A DNA stretch of 64,000 nucleotides from Gambelia wislizenii. Lineage: Eukaryota > Chordata > Lepidosauria > Squamata > Crotaphytidae. The notes below the pieces were generated by a model. It had not been told where the DNA came from and ran no database searches. It saw only the letters and a list, made by a program, of their open reading frames with translations. Position numbers and translations under genes: made by a program. The stretch is from positions 238,843,809 through 238,907,808 of the forward strand of contig JAUMIR010000002.1 in the NCBI GenBank assembly GCA_030847615.1. Reading direction: 5' to 3'. Below, piece by piece: positions 1 through 10,280 of this stretch (the first letter of the stretch is position 1; each line of letters begins with the position of its first letter).

Positions 1-560
1 GGCTATCATATCGCCTCTTAACCGTCTTTTTTCCAGGCTAAACATACCCAGCTCCTTAAGTCTCTCCTCATAAGGCATAGTTTCCAGACCTTTCACCATT
101 TTAGTTGCCCTTCTCTGGACACGCTCCAATTTGTCAATATCCTTTTTTAATTGTGGTGCCCAGAACTGGACACAGTATTCTAAGTGAGGTCTGACCAAGG
201 CAGAATAGAGTGGCACTATTACTTCCCTTGATCTAGACACTATACTTCTATTGATGCAGCCCAAAATCGCATTGGCCTTTTTAGCTGCCGCATCGCACTG
301 TTGGCTCATGTTCAACTTGTGGTCTACTAGGACTCCTAGATCCCTTTCTCACGTGGTCTCATTCAGCCAGGTCTCTCCCATCCTATATTTATGCATTTCA
401 TTTTTCCACCCTAAATGCAGCACCTTACATTTCTCCGTATTGAATTTCATTTTGTTAGCTTTGGCCCAGCTCTCCAGTCTATCCAGGTCATTCTGAATTT
501 TGATCCTATCCTCTAGGGTATTAGCTACTCCTCCTAATTTGGTGTCATCTGCAAATTTGA
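1..560 (-). mobile_element. CR1 LINE fragment, reverse-transcriptase C-terminal half
   Basis: On the minus strand the translation shows the CR1 reverse-transcriptase active-site word FADDTK followed by LGG and, further on, the [13 protein letters not shown] block, the usual order of a CR1 ORF2 C-terminal half. The same DNA recurs at 41670-42355. The copy is dead: a TGA sits in frame near 350 where the related reading would continue, so the RT is split. The 3' end lies off the left edge of the window. The 5' break is near 560, where a 29-bp direct duplication begins. Family assignment is confident; the subfamily is not determined. Confidence 0.9.
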
Positions 561-566
561 TGACAC

Positions 567-622
567 CAATATAGATGACAACATATAGAGTCCAACAATA
601 TAGATGACAACATATAGAGAAT
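567..622. repeat. 29-bp direct duplication at the CR1 break
   Basis: The word ATAGATGACAACATATAGAG occurs twice with a 29-bp offset, directly at the truncated 5' end of the CR1 fragment. It may be a target-site or repair duplication from the insertion, or simple slippage. Confidence 0.75.
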
Positions 623-655
623 GGATCTAGCGCCTTCTTTCTGATGCTGTTTGGG

Positions 656-1089
656 CTAGTAGTAGAGTTGCCAGAGTGAAAAATGGAAAGGACTCTTGTA
701 CCTTTAACCGTTGTACCCAAAAAGGGACCCAGCTTGATGCAGTGGTTTGAGAATTGGACTACAAATCTGGAGGCCAGGGTTCGAATCCTCACTCAGCCAT
801 GGAAGCCCACCAGGAGACCTTGGGCAAGTAACCCTTTCTCAGCTTCAAAGGAAGGCAAAGGCAACCTCCCCCCAAAAAAATCTTGCCAAGAAACCCTGTG
901 ATAAGTTTGCCTTGGGGTCACTGTAAATCTTGAAGACACACGACAACAACAACAACAACAACAACAGATTTCAACAGGTGTTGTTTTTTACCTGATTGTA
1001 CGATAAACAACACCACTTAAAACATGCTCTTCTATACAACTGTTAAAGGTACAGAAGTCCTTTCCAGTTCTCAGTCTGGCAACCCTAGA
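656..1089. mobile_element. Palindromic DNA element (family E) split by a SINE
   Basis: Arms at about 656-716 and 1035-1089 are inverted copies of each other; both contain GTTGCCAG and GGAAAGGACT followed by a TACCTTTAA word. The SINE at 726-966 lies between the arms, so it inserted into a pre-existing hairpin element. A related shorter palindrome sits at 16186-16327. No coding capacity. Confidence 0.75.
726..966 (+). mobile_element. tRNA-derived SINE with (ACA)n tail
   Basis: The head has an A-box-like GATGCAGTGGTTTGAG and a B box GGGTTCGAATCC at 777-788. The body (CCATGGAAGCCCACC, AAGGCAAAGGCAA, CTTGCCAAGAAACCC) and the (CAA)n tail at 942-966 recur in copies at 7701-7914, 8732-8955, 32761-32995 and 57146-57375. 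This matches the ACA-tailed tRNA SINEs of squamates. It is a retroposon, not a functional tRNA gene. Confidence 0.92.
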
Positions 1090-1378
1090 GGAGCACTTCT
1101 GATAAGACCTATTTAGGGACTTACTAGGGATTTGAAAAGATAAAATAAATAATAAATAAATCATTGGTTCTGTACTCCAGGGTCATTATGACACACGCTG
1201 GTATGTAATAAAAGCACATTTGTTTCCCATTCAGGACATGCCTTTCTTTTAATGTAGTACAGCTACTTCTGCAAGGTGTTATAGTAGCGTAGTTACTTGT
1301 CTAGACCGAAATTTAGAACTAATGGCTATCATTAAAATATACACAGTGGATCTCAATAGTGTGGAAGACTGAGACTGG
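1090..1378. other. Unassigned, AT-rich, no gene seen
   Basis: No open frame of note, no recognised repeat. Short A/T runs only. Confidence 0.5.
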
Positions 1379-1930
1379 GGGCTTTATCAGACTGACAAAA
1401 TACAGTGTCATAAGGACACCACGTAACTGCGAAAGGGCGCATAGATCAGATGATGTCGCCCTTTCACGGTTATGAAGAACCCCAAACCCATCATTTTTAA
1501 TTGATGGCTTAAGCCGTCAATAGATCTTCCTGCTGCTTTTTTGCCGACATTGCCAGCATGCGATGCCTCTGTCCCTTTAAATCTCATACTTACCCTGACA
1601 ATGCCCTCTCCGGTGCAAACACTTCCAAGTCAGATCGGGACATCCAGGTAAGGGACATTTTTTTTTTACCTTCCCTGGGTTACTTGGGACCTTTAAAATG
1701 TATGTGTGTGTGTGTGTGTGTTGTGCAATTTTAAATGTATTTTTCTTGTTTTTATTTTTCAATTTCCCACGTGATGAAATCACGCGGAGTCCTGTTCACT
1801 TCCTCTTTATTGCCAGGGAGCCTTTGCTCGGAAAGGAGGTAAGTGCAGGAGGTGGGAATGTTCTTTTGTGGCATAGAAATGGGTTTTTCTATGCTGGCAA
1901 AAGAACGTTTTAAAATTGGTAGTCTGACAA
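1379..1930 (+). mobile_element. Non-autonomous DNA element, family C, copy 1
   Basis: The left end contains CTTTATCAGACT and the right end its inverse AGTCTGACAAAG, giving short terminal inverted repeats. The interior aligns by eye with 20639-21130 and, inverted, with 56260-56745: shared landmarks are ATCAGATGATGT, the CAATAGATC word, and CATCCAGGTAAG followed by a T-rich run. It carries a (TG)n tract near 1700-1720. No transposase remnant is seen. Confidence 0.65.
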
Positions 1931-2157
1931 AGTACTGGGTGATCTGTGTACTTGCTGTGATCCCTGTGAATGGGTGGGCAACTACAAGCCCTCTTCCCTA
2001 GCCTCCCTTCTAAAGTTTCTTTATTTTTAAGACTTGGAAGGGACAGCCTTTCACAGTGAGGACAGCTTCAGATAGAGATAGCCTTTCAAATACTGTGTGC
2101 CTTCATACAGAGCAGGAAGTGCAGCCTCTAAAACTCCATTTTGCAGCCTCCAAAGAA
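1931..2157. other. Unassigned spacer
   Basis: Non-repetitive by eye; nothing coding. Confidence 0.4.
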
Positions 2158-2159
2158 TA

Positions 2160-3312
2160 CCGTATATTCCGGCGTATAAGACGACTTTTGAGCACTCAAA
2201 AGTGCCCTCCAAAATTGACAGTCGTCCTATACGCCGGATACACTTTGCTTCGCCCACCTGCCTATCTCCTGCCTCTTCGCAAACGGAGCGAAGAGGCAGG
2301 AGATGGGGCAGGGGGGTGAAGCAAAGTGTTTTGAAGATCATTCGCCCCCCTCCTCTGCCTTCTCTCCCTTTGGGGAGCAACGGAAGAAAGAGGAGGGGGG
2401 CGAACATTGCGGTTTGCCGCAGCCGCCGCTCCAGCGCTTCTGCAGCGGCCGAGGCAAACCCGTGATTCGCCCCCTCTCCCCACCTTCCTGGAAGGTGGGG
2501 AGAAGGGGCGAACGTGCCCCGTTTGGCCGCACAGTCTGCGGATCCCCCTCCTGCGCTCCCTCCTGGAAGGGAGCGCAGGAGGGGCATGCAGAGGCTGCGC
2601 GGCCAAACCCGCGATTCGCCCCCTCTCCCCACCTTCCTGGAAGGTGGGGAGAAGGGGCGAACGTGCCCGGTTTGGCCGTACAGCCTCCGGATCCCCCTCC
2701 TGTGCTCCCTCCTGGAAGGGAGCGCAGGAGGGGCATGCAGAGACTGCGCGGCCAAACCCGTGATTCGCCCCCTCTCCCCACCTTCCTGGAAGGTGGGGAG
2801 AAGGGGCGAATGTGCCCCGTTTGGCCGTACAGCCTCCGGATCCTCCTCCTGCGCTCTCTCCTGGAAGGGAGCGCAGGAGGGGCATGCAGAGGCTGCACGG
2901 CCAAACCCGCGATTCGCCCCCTCTCCCCACCTTCCTGGAAGGTGGGGAGAAGGGGCGAACTTGCCCGGTTTGGCTGTACAGCCTCCGGATCCCCCTCCTG
3001 CGCTCCCTCCTGGAAGGGAGCGCAGGAGGGGCATGCGGAGGCTGCGCGGCCAAACCCGTGATTCGCCCCTTCTCCCCACCTTCCTGGAAGGTGGGGAGAA
3101 GGGGCGAACGTGCCCCTTTTGGGCGCACAGCCTCCGCATCCTCCTCCTGCGCTCCCTCCTGGAAGGGAGCACAGGAGGGGCATGCGGGTGCTATGTGTTG
3201 GAAGAGGGGGGTCGTCTTATAGGGCGAATATATCACAAACTCTACATTTTTCCTTAAAAATTGGGGGGGGTCGTCTTATACGCCGGGTCGTCTTATACGC
3301 CGGAATATACGG
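2160..3312. mobile_element. TA-flanked palindromic MITE with internal tandem array
   Basis: The ends are perfect inverted repeats beginning CCGTATATTCCGGCGTATAA and both are flanked by TA (2158-2159 and 3313-3314), the target duplication of Tc1/mariner-type transposons. GTCGTCTTATA-type words are repeated just inside the right end and, inverted, at the left. The interior is GC-rich and almost wholly palindromic. Long open frames on both strands here, up to about 370 codons, come from the repetitive GC-rich DNA and are not genes. At 1,153 bp it is long for a MITE because of the array. Confidence 0.85.
2455..3195. repeat. Five tandem 149-bp palindromic units
   Basis: The palindrome CACCTTCCTGGAAGGTG begins at 2481, 2630, 2779, 2928 and 3077, an exact 149-bp period. 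Each unit also holds a second hairpin, CTCCTGCGCTCCCTCCTGG with its inverse GGGAGCGCAGGAGG, and a wider inverted pair around TTTGGCCG / CGGCCAAA. Every unit is thus a palindrome made of palindromes. Units differ by only a few substitutions, so the expansion is recent or homogenised. Confidence 0.95.
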
Positions 3313-3314
3313 TA

Positions 3315-4599
3315 CCAAGAGTCCCTTGAAGCCCACAGGACTTCCATTTTTAATTTTTTTTCAGTCCAAAAAGAAAAAGACAAAAAGCCACCAAAACTGA
3401 CCCAAGAATGTGGCCATTTGGGTCCCCCGCACCACCACCACCAAACACCAAAATTCAGCCACCTATCAGCTGCTACCCAGAACTGGAAGGGACACAGTGT
3501 TACTGTTGGTTACTCCAGGAGTGGCAGAACAGTCTGTGTGCGTGGTTGGGGGATTGTAGGGGGTGGAAATGCTCCCCACCCCTTTAGCAGATTCCCACCC
3601 CTGACATAGAGGACTGCCCTTTGTAAAGTAGGACACATGCTCATTGGGTTACAGAGAGATTGCTTCCTCCCAATACAGAAGTAGCAACATTTGAGAGAAT
3701 GTGGAACAGCTCCAATATCTTTAGGTAGTCCTGTTGGTGCCTTCTGGTAATGGCTGCATTTCCCCCAGACTTGTATTGGGGGAATGAAGGAAAGCAGGCA
3801 AAACTTTCTGGCTCCGACTAGCTTACCCCCCAGGGACATCCTTTTCCCATCCTTTACGCCTGTGCCCTTCTTCCTCATGCCACGATGACTGCATTGCTGG
3901 CCAGAATGTATTTGGGTGAAACACTGTTATGCAAAACAACACCCCCCCACACCTATGTACTACTAGAGGTGGGAAAGGGAAGACCCCTGCAGAAATGGCT
4001 CTGACTATACCTGACCATTTTCTGTGTCACAGCTTGGAAAAATTACTTTGGGGGATCATGGCTAGTTAGTGTGCTTCCACTGCACTCCCTGTAACGAGCC
4101 ATGACAGCTCTCACCTTTTTAATAAACTCATAATTAGCTGCATTCTATAATTTGGCTTGATATGGCCTTCTACAAGGTGATGGTAAATTGGGATTCCCCA
4201 CACGACAGGGCTGGAGTCATGTTTATAGGCATGCACAACTTAAGGAAGGGCTCCCTAAAGCCATCAAAGGGTCACATCCCCAAGTAAGGATTATGTAGAA
4301 GCCTCTGAAGACTACAATGATAATGGCTGGTCCTTTCTGGGTGTCTCTGGAGGCAAGACATTCATGGATCACATCAAAGATAGTTGGAAGCCTTGTTGTC
4401 GGGTGAGATGCTGGTTATCCACTTTCAGATCTCCAAATCTAAAGAAAGTTGGCTGTCACTTATCAGTCCTAAAACATTGCTTTCTTCATGATCATTAACA
4501 TATCCAGGCATCCATTGTTTAAGTCTGGGAATCTCTGGCAAGCAATTGTCTTCCTCTCAAAATCACCCCTTTAGGGAAAATACTGACTATAACTATCAC
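3315..4599. other. Unassigned, no gene seen
   Basis: No repeat family recognised, no credible coding frame on either strand. Sequence is mixed composition with short homopolymers. Confidence 0.5.
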
Positions 4600-4639
4600 C
4601 CCAGAACTCTACCTCAATGTGCACAGATCCCCTTCTTCC

Positions 4640-4815
4640 TGTCTCCACATTAGTCTGTGATGCCAATCCTCTCTTCCTAACCGTCCCTCTTCTCTCTTTC
4701 GCTGCCAGTTTGTTGCCATGCACGGGCCCCTCTTCTCCCATTTCCCCTCTACTCTGTAACACCAATTCCCCTTTGCATTGCCCTCTCCTTCTGTGCCTGT
4801 TTGCTGCTGGAACAT
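4640..4815. repeat. Diverged pyrimidine-rich tandem duplication
   Basis: Two diverged copies with a period of roughly 95-100 bp: GATGCCAATCC with CTCTTC-rich sequence, and AACACCAATTCC with CTCTCC-rich sequence, each followed by a TTTG(C/T)TGC word. The open frames over it reflect low-complexity pyrimidines. Confidence 0.4.
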
Positions 4816-5261
4816 CTCTGCTCTTCAGATCAGTACAGTATAATCTATCATCCCATCAATCTGTTCCTCTATCCAAATGCTTTAATAGCCTTGAAGCCTG
4901 AGTGTTGGTGTGAATATTGCTTAGACTATTTTTCAATAAATAAAAACCATTTTAGTTTATTTTTGTTTCTTGGTTTTGAGTCTGTTCAGTGAGTACTGGT
5001 ATACACAGGTGAAAGATCCTGCAGTTGACCGGCCTCTTGCATGCCAATTTGAGCTAATTAAAATTCCCCAAATCATGATTCAGACACGTGTGGAAATTCC
5101 ACTGACCTCAGCAATTTGGGTTACACTCCACTGTACAAATGGAGTGTGGGGTGTTTGTGTAGGACAGGGCTGTAAAGAATACACTCAGTTTTTCTTGTCT
5201 TCAGTGAGAAAGTGAAACACTGTTGGGAAAAAAACAGTCAACACACTACCTTTTTTATTGC
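4816..5261. other. Unassigned
   Basis: No gene or clear repeat; mixed composition. Confidence 0.4.
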
Positions 5262-5440
5262 CTTTTGGGGTATTTTTTTAGCAAAAAAAAATTATGCAAC
5301 AAACTTTTTGTACAAAAAATATTTTACACAGGAAACAACTTGATTTACACAAAATGCAGTTTTCTGAACAAAATGTTGGGAGGGCTTTTTGGCACAAAAC
5401 CTACCTTTTTGAGTAAATGATTTTTTTCACCAAAGAAATT
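5262..5440. repeat. A/T-rich repeat of GCAAAA/TTTTCTG words (family F)
   Basis: A run of short spaced words such as TTGTACAAAAAA, TTTACACA and GCAGTTTTCTG. The same style recurs at 19925-20320, 36975-37200, 42620-42830 and 54615-55030, always with TTTTCTG(C/T)-CAGAAAA pairs. It appears to be an old interspersed family; its nature is unknown. Confidence 0.45.
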
Positions 5441-6289
5441 GCAAGGTAAGAAAAATAATTTTAAAAGTGTAAAAATGCTTGCAGTCTTGCTCAGTATGGA
5501 GAACACGTTTTGGAATTACTTTTTCTTGCCTGCAAGAATGAAATAAGCAGAAGTTTACCTGACTAGTGTAAAGTTTTATCACCTGTTAATTGCTGTAGAT
5601 CAAATTGCTGTTAGGGGGCAGCTGCATAGGGATTAGTTCAAAAAGTATTACCGTACAAGGAAAAACTTTGCCCTGCTCTAAATGCTTTTAAAGGCACAGA
5701 GACAGAGGTTGTATAAAATGTGACAATCCTCCAACTTGCTAGATTCTCCCCCCTAAAGGGATATCAGAAAGCAGAAACAAAAAATCCTAGGTGAATGCCT
5801 ACCTCATTCTGAACCTTTTATTAAGGTTTTATTCATTAGACTTTGTTTCAAAGAAGCTATGCACTCTGACAGTTAAAGCATGCACATCACCAGTTCACCA
5901 TGAACACCAGGAGATATGTGGCCAAGCAACTTTGATATGCAGTCAAAATGGTAAAAGTTATTAATGAGGAAAAACACACAAGCTAGGAGAGGCTGCAGCA
6001 GTTTGCTTTTTCCTGAGGCTACTGGGAAGGGCAAGACTCAGCCCTCTCCTCTCCTTTCTTCTGCCTGCCATACCACGTCAATTGAATGCAAAAAGTTTGA
6101 AGCAATTAATGTAAACTGAAGATTTAGGAGATTAATCTGGACAATTGGAGGATATGCTTAAAATTTCAGTCTTGTTTCCTGGCCTAGCCTCTGTGCCCTG
6201 AACAACACTCTGACACAAAGAAATAAAGTGGACGATCCCCCTGGCTAGGGAAAATGTGGAACAGCTAGATTTCTGCACGTTTTAACAAA
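5441..6289. other. Unassigned, mostly non-repetitive
   Basis: No gene, no confident repeat. AT-rich. Confidence 0.4.
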
Positions 6290-6620
6290 GTGAGAAAATC
6301 TTACTTTCATTGGGGAACCCATCCTCATTCCAGACAGCAAAGCTTTGCAGAGTATTTTCTCGTTCTCATCTGTTTGAAATGGATTGGATCCATGAACTCT
6401 GTGTGAAGTCACCACCTATGAGTGTATTTTGCAGTGGCTCTTGTTCATTTCCCATGGGTGTTCAAAGAAGGCCTTGCTCATTGATTTTATTGTGACTCGA
6501 ATGTGTCTGGCCAAAGGGTCAGATAAAAATAAGTGCTGAAAATAATTTTTAGGAACTATTTTTAGAGCAAATTATGTGCAATAACAGTTGCAAACTCTTC
6601 TGCTTCTGCTACGCCTTTTT
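6290..6620. promoter_or_regulatory. Candidate cis-regulatory stretch with a MEF2 consensus
   Basis: Repeat-free by eye. CTATTTTTAG at 6556-6565 is a perfect MEF2 consensus (YTAWWWWTAR), and GTGACTC- and TTGGCCAAA-like words lie nearby. The neighbouring 20-kb blocks are repeat-dense, so a clean stretch is notable. Regulatory function is inference; single motifs are common by chance. Confidence 0.25.
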
Positions 6621-6685
6621 ACAGGTAATGCTCCTTTAGTGCTGATTTAACTGGCGCTCCAGAAATAAAGTTGGTAAACTTTTAG

Positions 6686-6860
6686 GGCTGTAGGTCAGTG
6701 GAGGAACAGTTGTTTTGCATGAAGAAGGCCCCAGGTTCAGTTGCCAGATAGGGCAAGGAAAGAAGCCTCCTGAAAACCTGGATAGCTACTTTTAGTTATT
6801 GTCCAAAATATTAGGCTAGATGGGTCAATGTTCTGACTCAGTGTAAGGAAGATTTCTGCA
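6686..6860 (+). mobile_element. tRNA-derived SINE (second type), diverged
   Basis: A tRNA-like head with TAGGTCAGTGGAGGAACA, TTTTGCATGAAGAAGGC and a B box CCCAGGTTCAGTTGCC is followed by the typical body, ending in TGGGTCAATGTTCTGACTCA and GTAAGGAAGATTTCTGCAT. Another copy with the same head is at 19745-19872. Type abundant in squamates as I recall it; subfamily not assigned. Confidence 0.75.
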
Positions 6861-7069
6861 TCCCTGACTCCAGGAAGGGCATGGGGAACTTCATTGGCTT
6901 AATTTCTGCATTTTGGCTTTCCTTAAAATAGCCATAAGCTTGTCAGGTCAGGACGATCTCACACCGTGAGCTTTGAGGGAACGAAACCTCCCTAGGGATG
7001 ATGTTATAGGAAGTGGCCCCTGGTAATGTTACAAGGGTAGTCTCCTGGTGATGTCATTGAGCAGAGTAT
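6861..7069. other. Unassigned
   Basis: No gene or repeat identified. A short internal near-repeat (CTCCTGGTGATG, CCCTGGTAATG) is visible. Confidence 0.35.
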
Positions 7070-7232
7070 CATAGAATCATAGAATTGTAGAGTTGGAAGA
7101 GACCACGAGGGCCATCCAGTCCAACCCCCTGCCACGCAGGAAATCTCGATCAAAGCATCCCTGACAGATGGCCATCCAGCCTCTGTTTAAAGACCTCCAA
7201 GGAAGGAGACCCCACCACACTCCGAGTACACG
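7070..7232 (-). mobile_element. CR1 LINE 3' end
   Basis: ATAGAATCATAGAATTGTAG followed by AGTTGGAAGAGACC is the reverse complement of the CR1 3' terminus with its short GATTCTAT-type repeat. Homologous to the ends at 18650 and 41670. It is 5'-truncated after about 160 bp, as is usual for CR1. Confidence 0.95.
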
Positions 7233-7643
7233 CTTCGAGTACTTTAAGCATTAAACATTGTATTAAAGTTGCATGGAGTACACTGTTCAAATTTTACAAA
7301 AACTTTACAAAAACAATGTCTAAGAAATAAGATACACACCCAGCCATTTTTCGAAGCCCCGAGATTCCCCCGCTTCCCCTGAGAACTGGAGAACTGGAAA
7401 AGAGAGGCCAGGTTGTGAGATCTTGGAATTTATGATTGATTTATTTGATTTCTATCCTGTTCTTCTCCCAAAACGGGAACCCTTTATAATTCTGATGTGA
7501 TTTACTCCACACATTTTAAAGAAGGAGAGCATACTTTAGAAAAAGAATTGTGGCTGAACATAATAAAAAACTCATACCACGAGATGATAGTGTCTTAGTT
7601 GCCTTTAAATGGGATTAAACCAATCCAAGGTCTATCTAAAACA
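7233..7643. other. Unassigned
   Basis: AT-rich, no gene or recognisable repeat. Confidence 0.4.
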
Positions 7644-7697
7644 GAGGTGGGAATCATCTAGGGTTGCTGGGAGTTGCAGTTAAACAATATCTAAAGG
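7644..7697. mobile_element. Half of a ~150-bp hairpin MITE (family D)
   Basis: GAGGTGGGAATCATCTAGGG and GCTGGGAGTTGCAGTTAAAC match one arm of family D (compare 21398-21540). The SINE at 7701 abuts it. Confidence 0.6.
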
Positions 7698-7700
7698 GCC

Positions 7701-7914
7701 ACAGTGTTGTGTGCCTTCAAGCCATTTTCAGCTGTGACCCTTAGGCAAATCTATCACAGGGTTTTCTTGGCAAGATTTGTTCAGAGGGGGTTTCCCTTTG
7801 CCTTCCTCTGAGGCTGAGACTGTGTGACATTCCCAAGGCCAACCAGTAGGCTTCCATGGCGGAGCAGAGATTCCAGAGCCAGTCCAATGCTCAAAGCACT
7901 ACACCATGCTAGCT
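7701..7914 (-). mobile_element. tRNA-derived (ACA-tailed type) SINE
   Basis: Reverse complement of the 726-966 family: GTGTGCCTTCAAGCCATTTT, TTTTCTTGGCAAGATTTGTT, TTGCCTTCCTCTGAGGCTGA and CTTCCATGGC in order, ending in the head near the CAAAGCACTACACCATGCT word. Confidence 0.92.
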
Positions 7915-8194
7915 CGTCATGGTATTTAATGTGTTTATCACCATCTCCTACAGGAATGGAATAGGAAAACAGCTGAAGCATGCCGACATTGTGCAATAAA
8001 GCAAGGTGGGATGTGCCATTTCTGGGCTTTACTTCTGCTTCCCTTCCCTCATGCGATAAACCCCTAAGTCTAGCAAATGAGGGAAATATATATGCACACA
8101 CCCTTTTGTCCAGTGCATTCTTGCTCCAAGACCTGGAAGGCGGGACCAGGCCCTGAGACCTGGCAAACCTAATCCTTCTGTAGCCAGGTGAAGG

Positions 8195-8423
8195 CAGGGC
8201 CAGTTTAAGGCACCGGCAACATCAGCATCTGCAAGGGGGCCCCATCATTGTGGGGCCCCCCTGTAGTAACCCTCCTCCTGCAAAAACATTATTAGTAATA
8301 ATCTGAATATCCTGTAGTGTGAATAGCTTAGGTTGAGTTAGGTTACATTGACCTGAGATAAACATATGGGGCCTTCAAAATAAAGCATTGCAGGGCCCCC
8401 CAAAATTCCTTAAACTGGTCCTG
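8195..8423. mobile_element. hAT-type MITE with perfect 8-bp target duplication
   Basis: The ends are CAGGGCCAGTTTAAGG and its inverse CCTTAAACTGGTCCTG. The flanks are GGTGAAGG on both sides (8187-8194 and 8424-8431), an exact 8-bp duplication. An 8-bp duplication with CAGGG ends is the signature of the hAT superfamily. Close relatives are at 35771-35998 and in the left part of 28856-29719. The interior carries TTAGGTTGAGTTAGGTTAC and no coding capacity. Confidence 0.95.
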
Positions 8424-8529
8424 GGTGAAGGTCTGCCCCCTTTTTCAAAGCAGGCTTTTGAGGGATAGACTTTAAGGAGAAGGGGACTTTTGGGCACTGT
8501 GTTGTTTGTCTTTGCTGTCCTTCTTAATC

Positions 8530-8690
8530 ATTATGCCTTTAACAGTTTTTAATTTTATTGATATTTTAATTATATTTTGAACCTATATATGATGTAATTT
8601 TATTTTAAAAGGCTGTATCTGTTTTAACTTTTGTAAACTGCCTTTGAATTCTGGATTGGGAAGAATACAGGATACAAACAGCAACTACTA
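8530..8690 (+). mobile_element. LINE 3' untranslated end (L2-like)
   Basis: TATTGATATTTTAATTATAT, GCTGTATCTGTTTTAACTTT and a GGATTGGGAAGAATACAGGA word match 62620-62825 (same words in the same order). The layout is that of a LINE or SINE 3' tail; the exact family is uncertain. Confidence 0.55.
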
Positions 8691-8731
8691 TTCAGTGTAA
8701 ATACTCAGGTTCTACTCAGTAAGGCTGTACC

Positions 8732-8955
8732 AGAACCAGCATGGTGCAGTGGTTTGAGTATTGAACTAGGACTCTAGAGACTAGGTTCACATCCCTGCTT
8801 GGCCATAGAAACCCACTGGGTGACCCTAGACAAGTCAGACTCTATGAGCTTCAGAGGAAGGCAAAGGCAATCCCCCTCAAAACAAATCTTGTCAAGAAAA
8901 CCCCGTGATAGGTTCCCCATCAGTCGGAAATGACTTGAAGGCACACAACAATAAC
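8732..8955 (+). mobile_element. tRNA-derived (ACA-tailed type) SINE
   Basis: Head CCAGCATGGTGCAGTGGTTT with B box GGTTCACATCCC at 8784-8795, body CATAGAAACCCACTGGGTGA and AAGGCAAAGGCAATCCCCC, tail CACACAACAATAAC. Confidence 0.93.
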
Positions 8956-9425
8956 ATGGTTGCACCAATCCTTTATCCTGGGAATGGGACCCACCAAACG
9001 CGTTTCTGAGCAGGACGTTCATAGAACTGGGCTGTAAACTTTTGTTTCTTAGGAATTTTCTCTACTACCTCTGGCATAGTATTTTCTTCAAGGAAGGAAA
9101 CGGGCTGAGAAACACTAGCTATAGGTTATGTACAATGAGAAGATCTCTAAAGGTCCTCTGAAATCAGTGTATTGTGTGTGTTAGGTTCACTGCGATTCCA
9201 AAAGTCAGAAGGCTCTTCTTCGGGGCAATAGCCCAGTCCCTTGGCAGTTAAACTGGTAACAAAATGTAATAACTTTGGTATGAAAGAGACCAGCACTACC
9301 TGCTGCAGTGCTAAGTATTTTGTTATTATTTAAATTGTAGGAATCCTTTCTAATTTCACACACATTGAGTATGCCCATTTTTTATGAAGTTGTGTTCTCT
9401 TTGTCTTTTTCTTTTTTAGTGATTT
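8956..9425. other. Unassigned
   Basis: No gene, no recognised repeat. Confidence 0.4.
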
Positions 9426-9429
9426 TACA

Positions 9430-9665
9430 TCTCTCTGGCTTTTCTTCGCAAACAAAGATTCAGGAAGGACTCATTCCGCGCTTTCTGCAAGTGTGCTGAT
9501 GACTAAAAAGGCCAATCCGAGATAAACAAGTCCAGTTGCAGAAAGCATAGCAGAAGGTCTCCTTGGTGATGTTTCCAGGTTGTGATTCTTTCTGCGTTGT
9601 TGTTTCTCTTCAAGACTTGTTCGGCATGAGTTCTCAAATAAAGCATAATCAACATAGAAATCCAA
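9430..9665 (-). mobile_element. LINE C-terminal fragment with C2H2-like finger
   Basis: On the minus strand one frame encodes a C2H2-like finger containing SRIGLFSH and a preceding basic ENSCRTSLEEK segment, as in the C-terminus of several non-LTR retrotransposon ORF2 proteins. Homologues are at 34810-35325 (plus), 37768-38175 (minus) and 45713-46060 (minus). Here the terminal dinucleotide tail is short (ATCTCTCTGG on the plus strand). Confidence 0.8.
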
Positions 9666-10280
9666 ATGAATCGACTTTTTATTTTCCCATATACATCTGT
9701 TAGGCCCTGGTGCATGGCCTAGCCCAAAAGTGTGGTTCAGGATTCATGAGAACGGGCTAGGCCCTGTTTTCTTGTGAGAAGGTCAAGGAGAGGTTTCTCC
9801 TGGGAACGATTTGAGGCAGTGCCTCCCCTTTCAGCATGTGCAGCTCCAAAGGGTGGGTGCATTTTTCTGGCTTTTGTCCTTTTCTATATTAGTTAACCAG
9901 AACAACGTCTTTCTGCTTGTCTATCTGCTGTCTTCCATTAAAAAGTAGCCTATTCAAGGCTGCATGATTATTTCTGCATGATTATTTTTGTCTGCTTCTT
10001 TCCGCCACAACCCAACACACCTCCCAAGCCACGGCGGTGCTGCTGGTGTAGAACAACATCTTCACAAGCAGCTTTTTGAATCCTCTTCACAGCTAGGGCC
10101 AACTCAAAGGAGACTTACCTGTTTGCTGTGGGTTTTTGCATAATTTTGTTTTTGCTGCTGCATGAGGGACAGGATAAGCGAGTCTTTTGGCTAGAAGTAA
10201 ATCTTGGAAGTAATTCATTAAAATTAATGTTATTACTTTTTAAAAAAGGAATGAGGTTTAATGCCATTGCTTTTAACTAA
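9666..10280. other. Unassigned
   Basis: No gene or family identified; contains a local duplication of TGCATGATTATTT near 9963-9988. Confidence 0.4.

Noticed and set aside
2455..3195. CRISPR array
   Set aside because: Periodic, but there are no distinct spacers (the whole 149-bp unit repeats) and the window is eukaryotic.
2051..3257. Open frames of 250-373 codons on both strands
   Set aside because: They lie over the 149-bp palindromic array; several frames on both strands are open at once and the peptides are repeats of Pro/Gly/Arg-rich words. An artefact of GC-rich repeats.
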